DNA of 64,000 nt from Azophilus sp965215035 (GTDB lineage: Bacteria > Pseudomonadota > Gammaproteobacteria > Pseudomonadales > Azotimanducaceae): assembly GCA_965215035.1 (NCBI GenBank), contig OZ244040.1, positions 3,348,001-3,412,000 of the forward strand, read 5' to 3'. This document shows positions 52,058 to 61,612 of the stretch, piece after piece. The notes beneath the pieces were generated by a model. That model searched no databases and was not told the origin of the DNA. It saw only the letters and a program-made list of their open reading frames with translations. The position numbers and the translations under genes are program-made. Numbering within the stretch: the stretch's first letter is position 1; each line of letters opens with the position of its first letter.

Positions 52058-53941
52058 CTAGGGTTCTTGCTCATCGTCGCCGTCGCCATGCGCACCGGCG
52101 TCTTGCCGCTCGTCTCGGCTTCGCGCCAGCACCTTCAGGAAGGCGGCGCCGTACCGGTCGAGTTTGCGTTGGCCGACGCCATGCACCGTCAGCAGCTCTT
52201 CCAGGGAGGTTGGACGCAGGCGCACCAGCTCCTTCAGCGTCGCATCGTGGAAGATGACGTAGGCGGGAACACCCGCCTCCCGGGCCAGCTTGGCGCGGCA
52301 TTCCCGCAAGGCGTCCCACAGCGGCTGGTCCTCCGCCGACGGCGTGTAGGACGCCTTGCGCGCCACCCGGGTCTCGCGCTTGGCGGTAACATCCTCGCGC
52401 AGCCGCACCTGCTCGTCGCCGCGCAACAGGGCGCGGGATTTGCCGGTCAGGCGCAGCGCTCCGTAGCGCCGCACGTCCGAGTGCAGATAACCCCGCACCA
52501 GCAATTGCCTGAGAATCGACCGCCATTCGGTTACCGAGCGTTCCGCGCCGATACCGTAGGTGCTTAGCTTCTGATGGCGGTGCTGGCGCACCTTGGGCGT
52601 ATCCTTGCCGCGCAATACGTCGATGACCTGGCCAGCCCCGAAGTACTGGCCCGTGCGATAAACGCAGGACAGCAGTTTCTGCGCCTCGACGGTGCCGTCC
52701 CAGGTACGCGGCGGGGACAGGCAGATGTCGCAGTTGCCGCAATCCTCGGCCAGACGGTCGCCGAAATACTCCAGCAGGGCTCGGCGGCGGCAGGCGGTGA
52801 CCTCGCACCAGCCCAGCAACGCATCGAGCTTGCCGCGCTCGATGCGCTTGTGCGCTTCGTCCGCTTCCGATTGATCGACCAACTGCCGAAGGCGAACCAC
52901 ATCCTGCAGGCCATAGACCATCCAGGCTTCGGCGGGCTCGCCGTCGCGGCCGGCCCGCCCGGTCTCCTGGTAATAGGCTTCCACGCTCTTGGGCAGATCG
53001 ATGTGGGCGACAAAACGCACATCCGGCTTGTCGATGCCCATTCCAAAGGCGATGGTGGCAACCATGACGATGCCGTCCTCGCGCAAAAACCGGTCCTGGT
53101 GTTTCGAGCGTGTTTCCGGGGGCAGACCCGCGTGGTAGGGCAGCGCCTTGAAACCAAGCCCGGCCAGCGCCTCGGCCGTGGCCTCGACCTTTTTGCGCGT
53201 CATGGCGTAGACGATGCCCGCCTCGCCCCGGCGGCTTTGTAGAAACCCAGGAAGCTGGTCGGCGGCGGTTTTGGCCCGCACGCGGTAGCGGATGTTGGGC
53301 CGGTCGAAGCCGCTGACGAAACGCTCTGCCCCGTTCAGCGCCAGCCGCGACAGAATGTCCCGCCGCGTCGTCTCATCGGCGGTGGCGGTCAGCGCCATTC
53401 TCGGCACACCGGGAAAGCGTTCCCGCAGGACATTCAACCCTAGGTAATCCGGGCGGAAATCGTGCCCCCACTGGGAGACACAGTGCGCCTCGTCGATGGC
53501 GATCAACGAGAGTGGAATGCCAGCTAGGAAATCGAGCGTTTCCTCCTGTAACAGCCGTTCCGGTGCCAGGTAAAGCAGGTCCAGCACGCCGCCGGCCACG
53601 GCTTCCAGCACGTTTTGCTGTTGCCGGTAGGAAAGCGTCGAGTTCAGAAACCCGGCGCGCAGCCCGAACTGCCGCAACGCGGCGACCTGATCCTGCATCA
53701 GGGCGATGAGCGGCGAGACGACCAGGCCCAAACCGGGACGCACCACCGCCGGAATCTGGTAGCACAGCGACTTGCCGCCGCCCGTGGGCATCAGTACCAG
53801 CACATCCCGGCCGTCAAGCACGGCCGCGATGACGTCCTGCTGGCGGCCGCGGAACCGGGCATACCCGTAGACACTGTGCAGAAGCTCGTGCGCGCGCTCA
53901 ATCACGGCGGCTATCCTGGCCGCTTCGAGCTGGCCCGGCAC
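52058..53941 (-). CDS. recQ: ATP-dependent DNA helicase RecQ
   Basis: RecQ is a 3'-5' helicase for recombination and replication-fork repair. The 627-residue protein has FRGRQQDVI, Walker A PTGGGKS, DEAH with the aromatic loop IDEAHCVSQWGHDFRPDY, and helicase motif VI region ETGRAGRDG. It also has the RecQ zinc site (C and CGNCDIC) and a C-terminal HRDC domain (LRPTSLEELLTVHGVGQRKLDRYG). Its length is normal. The 204 bp between it and the fumarase start hold nothing I can identify. Confidence 0.96.
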   Translation of the reverse strand: MPGQLEAARIAAVIERAHELLHSVYGYARFRGRQQDVIAAVLDGRDVLVLMPTGGGKSLCYQIPAVVRPGLGLVVSPLIALMQDQVAALRQFGLRAGFLNSTLSYRQQQNVLEAVAGGVLDLLYLAPERLLQEETLDFLAGIPLSLIAIDEAHCVSQWGHDFRPDYLGLNVLRERFPGVPRMALTATADETTRRDILSRLALNGAERFVSGFDRPNIRYRVRAKTAADQLPGFLQSRRGEAGIVYAMTRKKVEATAEALAGLGFKALPYHAGLPPETRSKHQDRFLREDGIVMVATIAFGMGIDKPDVRFVAHIDLPKSVEAYYQETGRAGRDGEPAEAWMVYGLQDVVRLRQLVDQSEADEAHKRIERGKLDALLGWCEVTACRRRALLEYFGDRLAEDCGNCDICLSPPRTWDGTVEAQKLLSCVYRTGQYFGAGQVIDVLRGKDTPKVRQHRHQKLSTYGIGAERSVTEWRSILRQLLVRGYLHSDVRRYGALRLTGKSRALLRGDEQVRLREDVTAKRETRVARKASYTPSAEDQPLWDALRECRAKLAREAGVPAYVIFHDATLKELVRLRPTSLEELLTVHGVGQRKLDRYGAAFLKVLARSRDERQDAGAHGDGDDEQEP

Positions 53942-54013
53942 GCGGCTATCGACCCGGCAACCTGTGCGAGAAGCCGGACACCGAATCGGTGCCGAGCAAC
54001 GCGCAAGGGCCGT

Positions 54014-55216
54014 TCAATCCCCGGGCGCGACCAGTACGCCACTCGCGACCAGGGCGGTGGTGGCCTCTTCCGAGTAGCCGATTTCTCGCATGATTTCCCG
54101 GGTATGGGCACCGACATCGGGTGCGCGGCTGGGTGGACGCTTGGGCTCCTCGGCGACCGTGATTGGGCTGTTGACGGTATAGCGGTAGTCCTCCCCCGGG
54201 TCATTGGTTGCCACCAGGGCACCACTGGCAAGCATCTGCTCGTCGCGCACCACATCGCCCATGGGAGCAACCACTCCGGAGGTTACGCCATGGGCATCGA
54301 GGCGCTCCATCAGTTCCTTCTGCGTGAACCGCTCCGTACAGGCGGTAATGGCGGCAATCAGGTCGCGCCGGTTTTTCATCAGGGTTGCATAGTCTGCGAA
54401 CCGCTCGTCCCGCAGCCATTCCTCGTGTTCCAGTGCCTTGGCGAGCCGCGGCCATTCACGTTGCCGATTGATGATCGCCAGTACCACAAAACGCCCATCC
54501 GCCGTGGGATAGGCGGAGGTAAAGGGATTGATCCAGCCGCGCGCCTGTTTGTGCGCACCGAGATCCAACCCGGCAACCACCCCCTGGATGGCCATGCCGT
54601 TGGCCCAAAGGCCGTTCGCGGCGAGCGATGTGGAAACCCGGCAGCCGAGGCCATTGCGCTCGCGCCGATAGAGGCCGGTCATAACCGCGCTGTACATGGA
54701 CATGGCGGTGGCGTGGTCGCCCATGCCCGGCGCGGCGGGCAGCGGCGTCTGGCCCTGGGCGCGGATGAAATCCATCAGGCCGGAGCGTGCCCACCAGGCG
54801 GTGACATCGAATCCCTTGCGTTCGAATTCCGGCCCCTCGCTGCCGTAGCCGGTCAACTGGGCGAAGACGATGCGCGGATTGATGCCTTGCAGTTCCTCGT
54901 AGGTCATCCGGTAGCGCCTAAGCTGTTTTTCGAGGAAATTGGTGAGGATGACGTCGGCGCCCTCCACCAGCTTGTGCAGAATGCCCTGGCCCTCGGCCGT
55001 GGCGATATCGAGGGCGATGCTGCGCTTGTTGCGCGAGGTGAGTTGCCAGTGATAGGGAACGGGGTAGGCGCCAACGAGCTGGCGGTAGGCATCGCCGCCC
55101 GGTGGTTCAACCTTGATCACGTCGGCACCGAAGTCGGCGAGCACGGTGGCCGCCCCCGGCCCGGCCAGAAAGGACGCGGCATCGATGACCCGAATACCTT
55201 CCAGCAAGTAGGCCAC
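54014..55216 (-). CDS. CoA transferase, CaiB/BaiF (class III) family
   Basis: The 400-residue protein belongs to the family III CoA transferases, which move CoA between carboxylic acids through an active-site Asp. It has LEGIRVIDAASFLAGPGAATVLADFGADVIKVEPP at the N-terminus, TSRNKRSIALDI, and the catalytic region GMGDHATAMSMYSAVMTGLY, where the Asp of GD is the likely nucleophile. Substrate unknown. It begins two bases after the stop of the lipoprotein gene upstream, so they may be cotranscribed. Confidence 0.92.
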   Translation of the reverse strand: MAYLLEGIRVIDAASFLAGPGAATVLADFGADVIKVEPPGGDAYRQLVGAYPVPYHWQLTSRNKRSIALDIATAEGQGILHKLVEGADVILTNFLEKQLRRYRMTYEELQGINPRIVFAQLTGYGSEGPEFERKGFDVTAWWARSGLMDFIRAQGQTPLPAAPGMGDHATAMSMYSAVMTGLYRRERNGLGCRVSTSLAANGLWANGMAIQGVVAGLDLGAHKQARGWINPFTSAYPTADGRFVVLAIINRQREWPRLAKALEHEEWLRDERFADYATLMKNRRDLIAAITACTERFTQKELMERLDAHGVTSGVVAPMGDVVRDEQMLASGALVATNDPGEDYRYTVNSPITVAEEPKRPPSRAPDVGAHTREIMREIGYSEEATTALVASGVLVAPGD

Positions 55217-55218
55217 GA

Positions 55219-55653
55219 TCAGGGACGGTCCAGCCTGATAATCATCCCCTCGACCACCCAGCCGTCGCCCGGGTCGACCTCGTACTTGTCGGCATAGGCC
55301 ATCGCCACTCGCTCGCGTTCCCCGGCATCGCGCACCTCGGCGGCTAGCAGTGTGTAGATGTGGTCGTGCAGGCGCACGCGCACCCGGTTGTCCGCCGCAA
55401 GGAACTCGGTCCAGGTGGTGCCGTCGGCACTTGTGGCGACGTACAGATCGGGGCCGATGCCAACGCTCCAGATGTTGATCGAATAGGGATCCTCGGGCCG
55501 AGCCTCAAGTTGTATCGTACCCGGCACATCGGTCCATTCCACGGGAGGCTCCAGCGCTTCGCCGGCCAGCTCGCCGCCGGGTATGGCGATGAAGGGCTCG
55601 CTACAGGCGGCCAGCACCATCACGCAGCTCAAGCCAACAGGAAGTCGGATCAT
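55219..55653 (-). CDS. predicted lipoprotein, unknown function
   Basis: This 144-residue protein begins MIRLPVGLSCVMVLAACSE, a lipoprotein signal with lipobox LAAC. The mature part has SINIWSVGIGPDLYVATSADGTTWTEF and a stretch VRVRLHDHIYTLLAAEV, a mainly beta pattern reminiscent of a split barrel. The start at ATG 55653 fits the signal peptide; a longer frame adds no signal. It resembles the Tat-exported protein at 49820-50308 in pattern only. Confidence 0.7.
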   Translation of the reverse strand: MIRLPVGLSCVMVLAACSEPFIAIPGGELAGEALEPPVEWTDVPGTIQLEARPEDPYSINIWSVGIGPDLYVATSADGTTWTEFLAADNRVRVRLHDHIYTLLAAEVRDAGERERVAMAYADKYEVDPGDGWVVEGMIIRLDRP

Positions 55654-55836
55654 GCGGAACACTCGTCCTTTCGACCAGCCAATGCTACGACACTGCAACC
55701 TGATTGCCTACCGGCCGGGCCACGCAGAGCGCCGGGAGCTGTCCACCGGGCGCGCCACTCCGCTTGCCCGGTAGTGCTCGCGGGCTTGCCACCGAGCGTA
55801 GAACCCCAGAAGACGCCCACCGGGGGCACCACCCGC

Positions 55837-56787
55837 CTAGCCTCGTGCCTGTTCACGTTTGAGTTTCTGGTAGTTACCGAGGCGGCGCGCCGCCAATTCG
55901 CCGCACCGGACGGCCCGGGCAACGGCGCAGCCCGGCTCGCCCGCATGGGCGCAATTCGCGAACCGGCAACGTCTGGCCAGCTTTTCGATGTCTTCGAACA
56001 AGGCCGCAACACCGGTGCCCACAAGGCGCAGTTCGCGGGTTCCGGGACTATCGAGCAGCCACCCGCCCTGGGGCAAAGGATGCAGAGACCGGCTGGTGGT
56101 CGTGTGCCGGCCTTTCCGATCGCTACGGCGTACCGCGCCGGTCGCCTGCACTCCGGTGCCGCTCAGGGTGTTGACCAGGGTCGACTTGCCGACGCCGCTG
56201 GAGCCCACCAGGGCCACAGTCTGCCCAGGTCCGCACCAGGCGGTCACGCTGCCGAGCGTGGCACGGTCCAGGGCATTAACGGTCTCGATCTTCAGGGTGC
56301 CGTCCAGAGTGGCGACCCGCTCTGCATACTGTGCTGGGTTTTCGCACAGGTCCCGCTTGGTGAGCACCACAACCGCACGGGTATCGCCTTCGCGGGCAAG
56401 GCCAAGGTAGCGCTCCAGCCTGGATAGGTTGAATTCATCGTTGCACGAGGTGACCACGAACAGCGTATCGACATTGGCCCCGATTAGCCTGACCTCCTTG
56501 GCCGCCACCCCGGCCGCGCGCCTGAGCAGGCTCTTTCGTTCCAGGATTCTGTCGATTTGTCCGCTCGCCGGGTTGAACAGCGCCCAGTCGCCAACCGCTG
56601 GGCGACTTTGGGCGTCGCCCCGGTACCAGCGGCCACCGAGCGGCACCTCGCGTTCGCCCGCAGAGAGGGTCAGGGTGACACCCGTGCGCTGCATCGCCGT
56701 CACCCGCCCGGGCACGACCGATCGCAGTTCTGCCGAGGTGAGTTGCCGCGCAAAGAACGGCGACCAGCCCAGATCGGCCAGTTTCAA
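55837..56787 (-). CDS. rsgA: ribosome small-subunit GTPase RsgA
   Basis: RsgA checks late maturation of the 30S subunit. The 316-residue protein has an N-terminal OB fold, then a circularly permuted GTPase (order G4-G5-G1-G2-G3): VVVLTKRD, then GSSGVGKSTLVN, then DSPGTRE. The C-terminal zinc knuckle is CRFANCAHAGEPGC. The start used is TTG 56787, which overlaps the stop of the small ORF upstream as TTGA. It is about 30 residues shorter than E. coli RsgA at its N-terminus. Confidence 0.94.
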   Translation of the reverse strand: MKLADLGWSPFFARQLTSAELRSVVPGRVTAMQRTGVTLTLSAGEREVPLGGRWYRGDAQSRPAVGDWALFNPASGQIDRILERKSLLRRAAGVAAKEVRLIGANVDTLFVVTSCNDEFNLSRLERYLGLAREGDTRAVVVLTKRDLCENPAQYAERVATLDGTLKIETVNALDRATLGSVTAWCGPGQTVALVGSSGVGKSTLVNTLSGTGVQATGAVRRSDRKGRHTTTSRSLHPLPQGGWLLDSPGTRELRLVGTGVAALFEDIEKLARRCRFANCAHAGEPGCAVARAVRCGELAARRLGNYQKLKREQARG

Positions 56788-57062
56788 GCCGACTCCGGGG
56801 CCGCGCCGACCGCCAGCCGCCCGGGCTCGGTGCCTAGCGCCCGCACCTGCACAGCCTGTTGGTCGGCCGCGCCGGTTCGCACGGCATCGTATTGGCGCAG
56901 GTGGTCTTCGCCATCGACCCGGTCTTCGGGAAAGACGAACATGCCACCGGCCAACGACGCCCGCCGGGTGCGCTTCAACATGAAAACCTCCAGGCCGACA
57001 CGCACCTTGCGCACCAATATAGGGTTGCGGCTGGCCGAATCGGCTGTACCTGGCTCATACAA
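56784..57062 (-). pseudogene. truncated NUDIX hydrolase
   Basis: The 92-residue frame carries the start of a NUDIX hydrolase: GLEVFMLKRTRRASLAGGMFVFPEDRVDGEDHLRQYDAVRTG. It ends before any Nudix box (G-x5-E-x7-REUxEExGU). The next bases in another frame read GGWRSARPRS, faintly like the GYWVAAIRES that should follow, so a frameshift plus loss of the 3' half is likely. The usual GG before RVD is replaced by ED. Its stop overlaps the rsgA start by 4 bp, so it may survive as a leader for rsgA translation. Confidence 0.65.
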
Positions 57063-57189
57063 GGCTCCACAAGTCGCGGCGGTGCGGTGCGCGGCTACTC
57101 GCCCAAGGCAATACAGCGTAGCCCAGTTTCGGGCACTGGAACAAACCGGCCCCGATGGATACAGTGCCCGAAGGCAGCATCAGGAGGGC

Positions 57190-57477
57190 ATGGCCATGCG
57201 GGCCGACCAAACACGGGAGTTCCCACGCCGGTACTGGCGCGCCAACCTTAAGTTGATGGCGCTATTGCTCGCCATCTGGTTCACGGTTTCCTTCGGCTTC
57301 GGCATATTGCTGGTGGAACCGCTCAACAACATCCGCTTGTTCGGCTTCAAACTGGGTTTCTGGTGGGCTCAGCAAGGCAGCATCTACGTGTTCATCATCC
57401 TGATTTTCGTTTATGCGGCCGTCATGAAGCGCCTCGACCGGAAGTATGGCGTGGATGATCAGGATGCAGAGGCCTGA
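57190..57477 (+). CDS. DUF4212 small subunit of a solute:sodium symporter
   Basis: This 95-residue protein has two membrane helices (LMALLLAIWFTVSFGFGILLV and GSIYVFIILIFVYAAVM) and ends with the charged stretch KRLDRKYGVDDQD, the DUF4212 signature. It starts at ATG 57190 with a strong AGGAGG ribosome site three bases upstream. It lies 9 bp before a large symporter gene, the standard pairing for acetate-type symporters, so it is probably the accessory subunit. Confidence 0.92.
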   Translation: MAMRADQTREFPRRYWRANLKLMALLLAIWFTVSFGFGILLVEPLNNIRLFGFKLGFWWAQQGSIYVFIILIFVYAAVMKRLDRKYGVDDQDAEA

Positions 57478-57486
57478 AGGCACCGC

Positions 57487-59259
57487 ATGGAAGCGCAGAC
57501 CCTCACCTATGTTTTCGTCGGGGCCAGCTTCGCCCTCTACATCGGCATAGCCATCTGGTCACGGGCGGCATCCACCGGGGAATTCTACGTCGCCGGTGGT
57601 GGTGTCCCGCCCATAGCCAACGGCATGGCAACCGCCGCCGACTGGATGAGCGCGGCCTCGTTCATCTCCATGGCCGGCATCATCGCCTTCATGGGCTACG
57701 ACGGCACCGTCTATCTTATGGGCTGGACCGGCGGCTACGTCATGCTGGCGTTACTGCTCGCGCCCTATCTGCGCAAATTCGGCGAGTTCACGGTGCCGGA
57801 TTTCATCGGTGCCCGCTACTACTCCAACGGGGCGCGCGTGGTCGCCGTGCTCTGCCTAGTGGTTGTTTCCTTCACCTATGTTGCTGGGCAGATGCGCGGC
57901 GTGGGCATCGTCTTCAGCCATTTCCTGAACGTGCCCATTCTGTGGGGGGTGGTAATCGGCATGGCGGTGGTGTTTTTCTACGCGGTGCTCGGCGGCATGA
58001 AGGGCATTACCTATACTCAAGTCGCCCAGTACTGCGTGCTGATTTTCGCCTATCTGGTGCCGGCCATCTTTATTTCCCTGCTCGTCACCGGTGTGCCCAT
58101 TCCGCAACTCGGCCTTGGTGCCGAAGTGGTCGACGGCAGCGGATTGACGGTGCTGGAGAAGCTGGACCGTACGCTGGTGGAACTGGGGTTCGGGCCCTAT
58201 ACCGACGGCAGTAAGGCCATGGTGGATGTGTTCGCCATTACCCTGGCGCTGATGATCGGTACCGCCGGCCTCCCCCACGTCATCGTTCGTTTCTTCACAG
58301 TACCCAAGGTATCGGATGCGCGGCTCTCCGCCGGCTATGCGCTGCTGTTCATCGCGCTGCTCTACACGACGGCACCGGCCGTGGGTGCCTTTGCCCGCCT
58401 GAACTTTATCGACACCATACATAACACCAGGTACGGGGAGGTGGCGGATTGGTTTAAGCGCTGGGAGGGCATCGGCCTCATTGGCTGGGTGGACAAGAAC
58501 GAGGACGGGGTCATTCAATACGCCCCCGGCGCGCCCTTCGCCGGGGCACCGCAATTCGCCGAAACTCCGGGGCCCGCCGGCCAGCGGCAAGTAGTGAATC
58601 GGGCCAGCGGCAACGCCAACGAGGTGTATGTGGACCGGGACATCATGGTGCTTGCCAATCCAGAGATCGCCGCCCTACCCGCCTGGGTGATCGCCCTGGT
58701 GGCGGCGGGCGGCCTGGCGGCGGCGCTATCCACCGCAGCCGGGTTGTTGCTGGTGATCTCCGCATCGGTTTCCCACGATCTGGTCAAGAAAACGCTGGCC
58801 AGGGGTATCGGCGAGCGCCAGGAGCTGCTGTGCGCGCGCATTGCCGCCGCCACCGCCATTCTCATCGCCGGCTATTTGGGTATCAACCCGCCCGCCCTAG
58901 TGGCCCAGGTGGTGGCGTTCGCCTTCGGGCTGGCGGCGGCATCGCTGTTTCCCGCGATTCTGCTCGGCATCTTCCACCGGGGAATTACCAAGGAAGGGGC
59001 CATCGCCGGCATGCTCGCCGGATTGGCCTTCACCCTCTGCTACATTGTCTACTTCAAGTTTGTTGCCCCGCAGGCGAATAGCGCGGAGCATTGGTGGTTC
59101 GGCATATCCCCGGAAGGCATCGGTGTGCTTGGTGCCGCCCTGAATTTCCTGACGGCACTTGTGGTGAGCCGTTACACACCCGCCGTGCCGACCGCCGTGG
59201 TGGCCTTAGTGGAGTCGATCCGCATCCCGGCGGGTGTCGAACGCCCCCACGAACACTGA
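57487..59259 (+). CDS. sodium:solute symporter (acetate permease-like)
   Basis: This is a 590-residue inner-membrane transporter of the SSS family (VC_2705/ActP-like subfamily). Signature segments are GEFYVAGGGVPPIANGMATAADWMSAASFISMAG, the long GRT-like core with GGMKGITYTQVAQY, and about thirteen hydrophobic stretches. An insert of about 80 residues (about 315-395) forms a loop rich in polar residues. With DUF4212 upstream and malate synthase downstream, uptake of acetate or a related monocarboxylate is a reasonable guess. Confidence 0.9.
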   Translation: MEAQTLTYVFVGASFALYIGIAIWSRAASTGEFYVAGGGVPPIANGMATAADWMSAASFISMAGIIAFMGYDGTVYLMGWTGGYVMLALLLAPYLRKFGEFTVPDFIGARYYSNGARVVAVLCLVVVSFTYVAGQMRGVGIVFSHFLNVPILWGVVIGMAVVFFYAVLGGMKGITYTQVAQYCVLIFAYLVPAIFISLLVTGVPIPQLGLGAEVVDGSGLTVLEKLDRTLVELGFGPYTDGSKAMVDVFAITLALMIGTAGLPHVIVRFFTVPKVSDARLSAGYALLFIALLYTTAPAVGAFARLNFIDTIHNTRYGEVADWFKRWEGIGLIGWVDKNEDGVIQYAPGAPFAGAPQFAETPGPAGQRQVVNRASGNANEVYVDRDIMVLANPEIAALPAWVIALVAAGGLAAALSTAAGLLLVISASVSHDLVKKTLARGIGERQELLCARIAAATAILIAGYLGINPPALVAQVVAFAFGLAAASLFPAILLGIFHRGITKEGAIAGMLAGLAFTLCYIVYFKFVAPQANSAEHWWFGISPEGIGVLGAALNFLTALVVSRYTPAVPTAVVALVESIRIPAGVERPHEH

Positions 59260-59315
59260 CCGGCGGCGCTAGGATCCGACACGCCAGGGCTCGCTGCGCA
59301 AGGCTATGGCGCCCT

Positions 59316-61511
59316 TCAACCGAACTTGGCTTTTGCTTCCCGGCGCCGCGCGTGCAGGATTGGCTCGGTGTAGCCGTTTGGCTGCGCCAAGCCTTTGAAT
59401 ATCAGATCCTTGGCGGCCTGGAATGCAAGGCTGTCATCGAAGTTGGGCGCCATGTTGCGATAGGCGGGGTCGCCCCGGTTCTGCTGATCGACCACTCGCG
59501 CCATGCGTTCCAGCGTCTCGGTCACCTGGCCTGCGCCACAGATTCCGTAGTGTAGCCAGTTGGCGATGTGCTGGCTCGATATGCGTAGCGTGGCTCGGTC
59601 TTCCATAAGCCCCACATCGTGGATGTCGGGCACCTTGGAGCAGCCCACGCCCTGGTCGACCCAGCGCACAACATAGCCAAGGATACTCTGGGCGTTGTTA
59701 TCCAGTTCCGCCTGCACCTCCTCGGCGGAGAGATTCCTACCACCCAGCAGGGGTATGCGCAGAATATCGTTCACGCTTGCCGGGGTTCTTGTCTCAAGCT
59801 GCGCCTGCCGGGCCGCTACATCGACCTCGTGGTAGTGCATGGCGTGCAGGGTGGCGGCCGTCGGCGAAGGAACCCAGGCCGTGTTGGCACCGGCCCTGGG
59901 GTGGCCGGACTTCACCGCCAGCATCTCGGCCATCTCGTCCGGCTTGGGCCACATGCCCTTGCCAATTTGGGCACGACCGCGAAACCCGGCCGCAAGGCCG
60001 ACATCGACATTGGCATCCTCGTAGGCGGCGATCCAGGGCTCGGCCTTGATCGCCTCCTTGGGCAGCACCGGGCCGGCCCGCATGCTGGTGTGAATCTCAT
60101 CCCCGGTGCGGTCTAGAAAACCCGTGTTGATAAAGACGATGCGCTGCCGTGCTTCGTGGACACAGGCCTTCAGGTTCACCGATGTGCGCCGCTCCTCGTC
60201 CATGATGCCGACTTTGAGCGTGTTTCTCGCCAAGCCCAGTACCGACTCCACGCGCCCGAACAGTTGCACGGTCAGCGCCACCTCCTCCGGGCCGTGCATC
60301 TTGGGTTTAACGATGTAGACGCTGCCGGTGCGGGAATTGCGCAGCGAACCCGTTGCCTTAAGATCGTGCATCGCCGCAAGGCTGGTGAGGAAGGCGTCTA
60401 GGAACCCCTCGGGTACTTCCTGTTCCTTGCTGTCAAGCACCGCGTCCGTGGTCATCAGGTGCCCGACATTGCGCACCAGCATAAGGCTGCGGCCCGGCAG
60501 GGCGAGCGGCTTGCCGTCGGCGCCGGTATAGCGACGATCCGGGTTGAGTCGGCGGACGATGGACCTGCCGCCCTTCTCCAGCGTTTCCTCAAGGTCGCCC
60601 TTCATCAGCCCCAGCCAGTTGCGATACACCAGGCACTTGTCTGCGGCGTCCACGGCGGCAACGGAATCTTCACAGTCCTGAATGGTGGTGAGGGCAGACT
60701 CCAACAGCACGTCCCTTACCCCCGCCGGGTGGGCTTGCCCGACCTCGTGGTTGCGGTCGACCCGCAACTCGATGTGCAGCCCGTTGTGGCGCAGCAGCAC
60801 CGCGCTTGGCTCACCGTCGCCGATGTGGCCCCTAAACTGTTGCGGGTCGACCAGCCCGGTGTTGCCGCCGTCCGCCAGAACCGCGCGCAGGGTATTCCCG
60901 TTGCTACCCACACCGATGCCGTACAGACGCACATCGCTGTGACTGGCCTCCTGCAAGGGTACGGCGCGGTCGAGGAACGCCGCGGCCCTGGCGACCACTT
61001 GTGCGCCACGCGCCGGGTTGTAGCTTGAGCCCCTTTCCCGGCCCGGTTCCTCCGGCAGCACATCGGTGCCATAGAACGCATCGTAAAGGCTTCCCCAGCG
61101 TGCGTTGGCGGCATTCAGCGCATAGCGTGCGTTCATAACCGGCACCACCAGTTGCGGCCCCGCTAAGAGCGCGATTTCCGGATCGACATGCTCTGTCTCG
61201 ATAGAAAAGTCTGGCGGCTCGGGCAGTAGATAGCCGATGTCCCGGAGGAACGCCCTGTAGGCCGACGCATCCAGGGGCTTGCCGCCGCGCCGCATGTGCC
61301 AGGCGTCGATGGCGCTCTGCAGTTCATCCCGCCGGGCAAGCAAATCCCGGTTCACCGGCCCAAGTTCCCCGAGCGCCGCCTCGAAGCCCGCCCAGAACGC
61401 ATCGAGGCCGACGCCGGTACCCGGCAGCATCTCGTCGCGCACCAGCCGGTCGAGTTCCTCCGCTACTCGGAGACCCCCACGCCGCACTCCGCCGCTCACG
61501 CACTCGCCCAT
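59316..61511 (-). CDS. glcB: malate synthase G
   Basis: Malate synthase G condenses glyoxylate and acetyl-CoA to malate. The 731-residue protein is the long G isoform, with YALNAANARWGSLYDAFYGTD near the start, LMLVRNVGHLMTTDAVLD in the barrel, IVKPKMHGPEEV with a catalytic region, and FINTGFLDRTGDEIHTSM. The ATG at 61511 is chosen over one 15 bp upstream because GGGAG precedes it. It converges with the symporter gene; together they fit growth on two-carbon compounds. Confidence 0.95.
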   Translation of the reverse strand: MGECVSGGVRRGGLRVAEELDRLVRDEMLPGTGVGLDAFWAGFEAALGELGPVNRDLLARRDELQSAIDAWHMRRGGKPLDASAYRAFLRDIGYLLPEPPDFSIETEHVDPEIALLAGPQLVVPVMNARYALNAANARWGSLYDAFYGTDVLPEEPGRERGSSYNPARGAQVVARAAAFLDRAVPLQEASHSDVRLYGIGVGSNGNTLRAVLADGGNTGLVDPQQFRGHIGDGEPSAVLLRHNGLHIELRVDRNHEVGQAHPAGVRDVLLESALTTIQDCEDSVAAVDAADKCLVYRNWLGLMKGDLEETLEKGGRSIVRRLNPDRRYTGADGKPLALPGRSLMLVRNVGHLMTTDAVLDSKEQEVPEGFLDAFLTSLAAMHDLKATGSLRNSRTGSVYIVKPKMHGPEEVALTVQLFGRVESVLGLARNTLKVGIMDEERRTSVNLKACVHEARQRIVFINTGFLDRTGDEIHTSMRAGPVLPKEAIKAEPWIAAYEDANVDVGLAAGFRGRAQIGKGMWPKPDEMAEMLAVKSGHPRAGANTAWVPSPTAATLHAMHYHEVDVAARQAQLETRTPASVNDILRIPLLGGRNLSAEEVQAELDNNAQSILGYVVRWVDQGVGCSKVPDIHDVGLMEDRATLRISSQHIANWLHYGICGAGQVTETLERMARVVDQQNRGDPAYRNMAPNFDDSLAFQAAKDLIFKGLAQPNGYTEPILHARRREAKAKFG

Positions 61512-61612
61512 GGGACACTCCCTCAAAAACGCACAAGCATACCTTCAACACGGAGCCGGAAGGGCCAACCCGGCATGAAAAGCATGAAAAGGAAGCATGA
61601 AAAGAGTGAAAA

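Noticed and set aside
53615..55297. 560-codon open frame on the plus strand
   Set aside because: It lies antisense to recQ and the CoA transferase, both with clear families; long antisense frames are common at this GC content.
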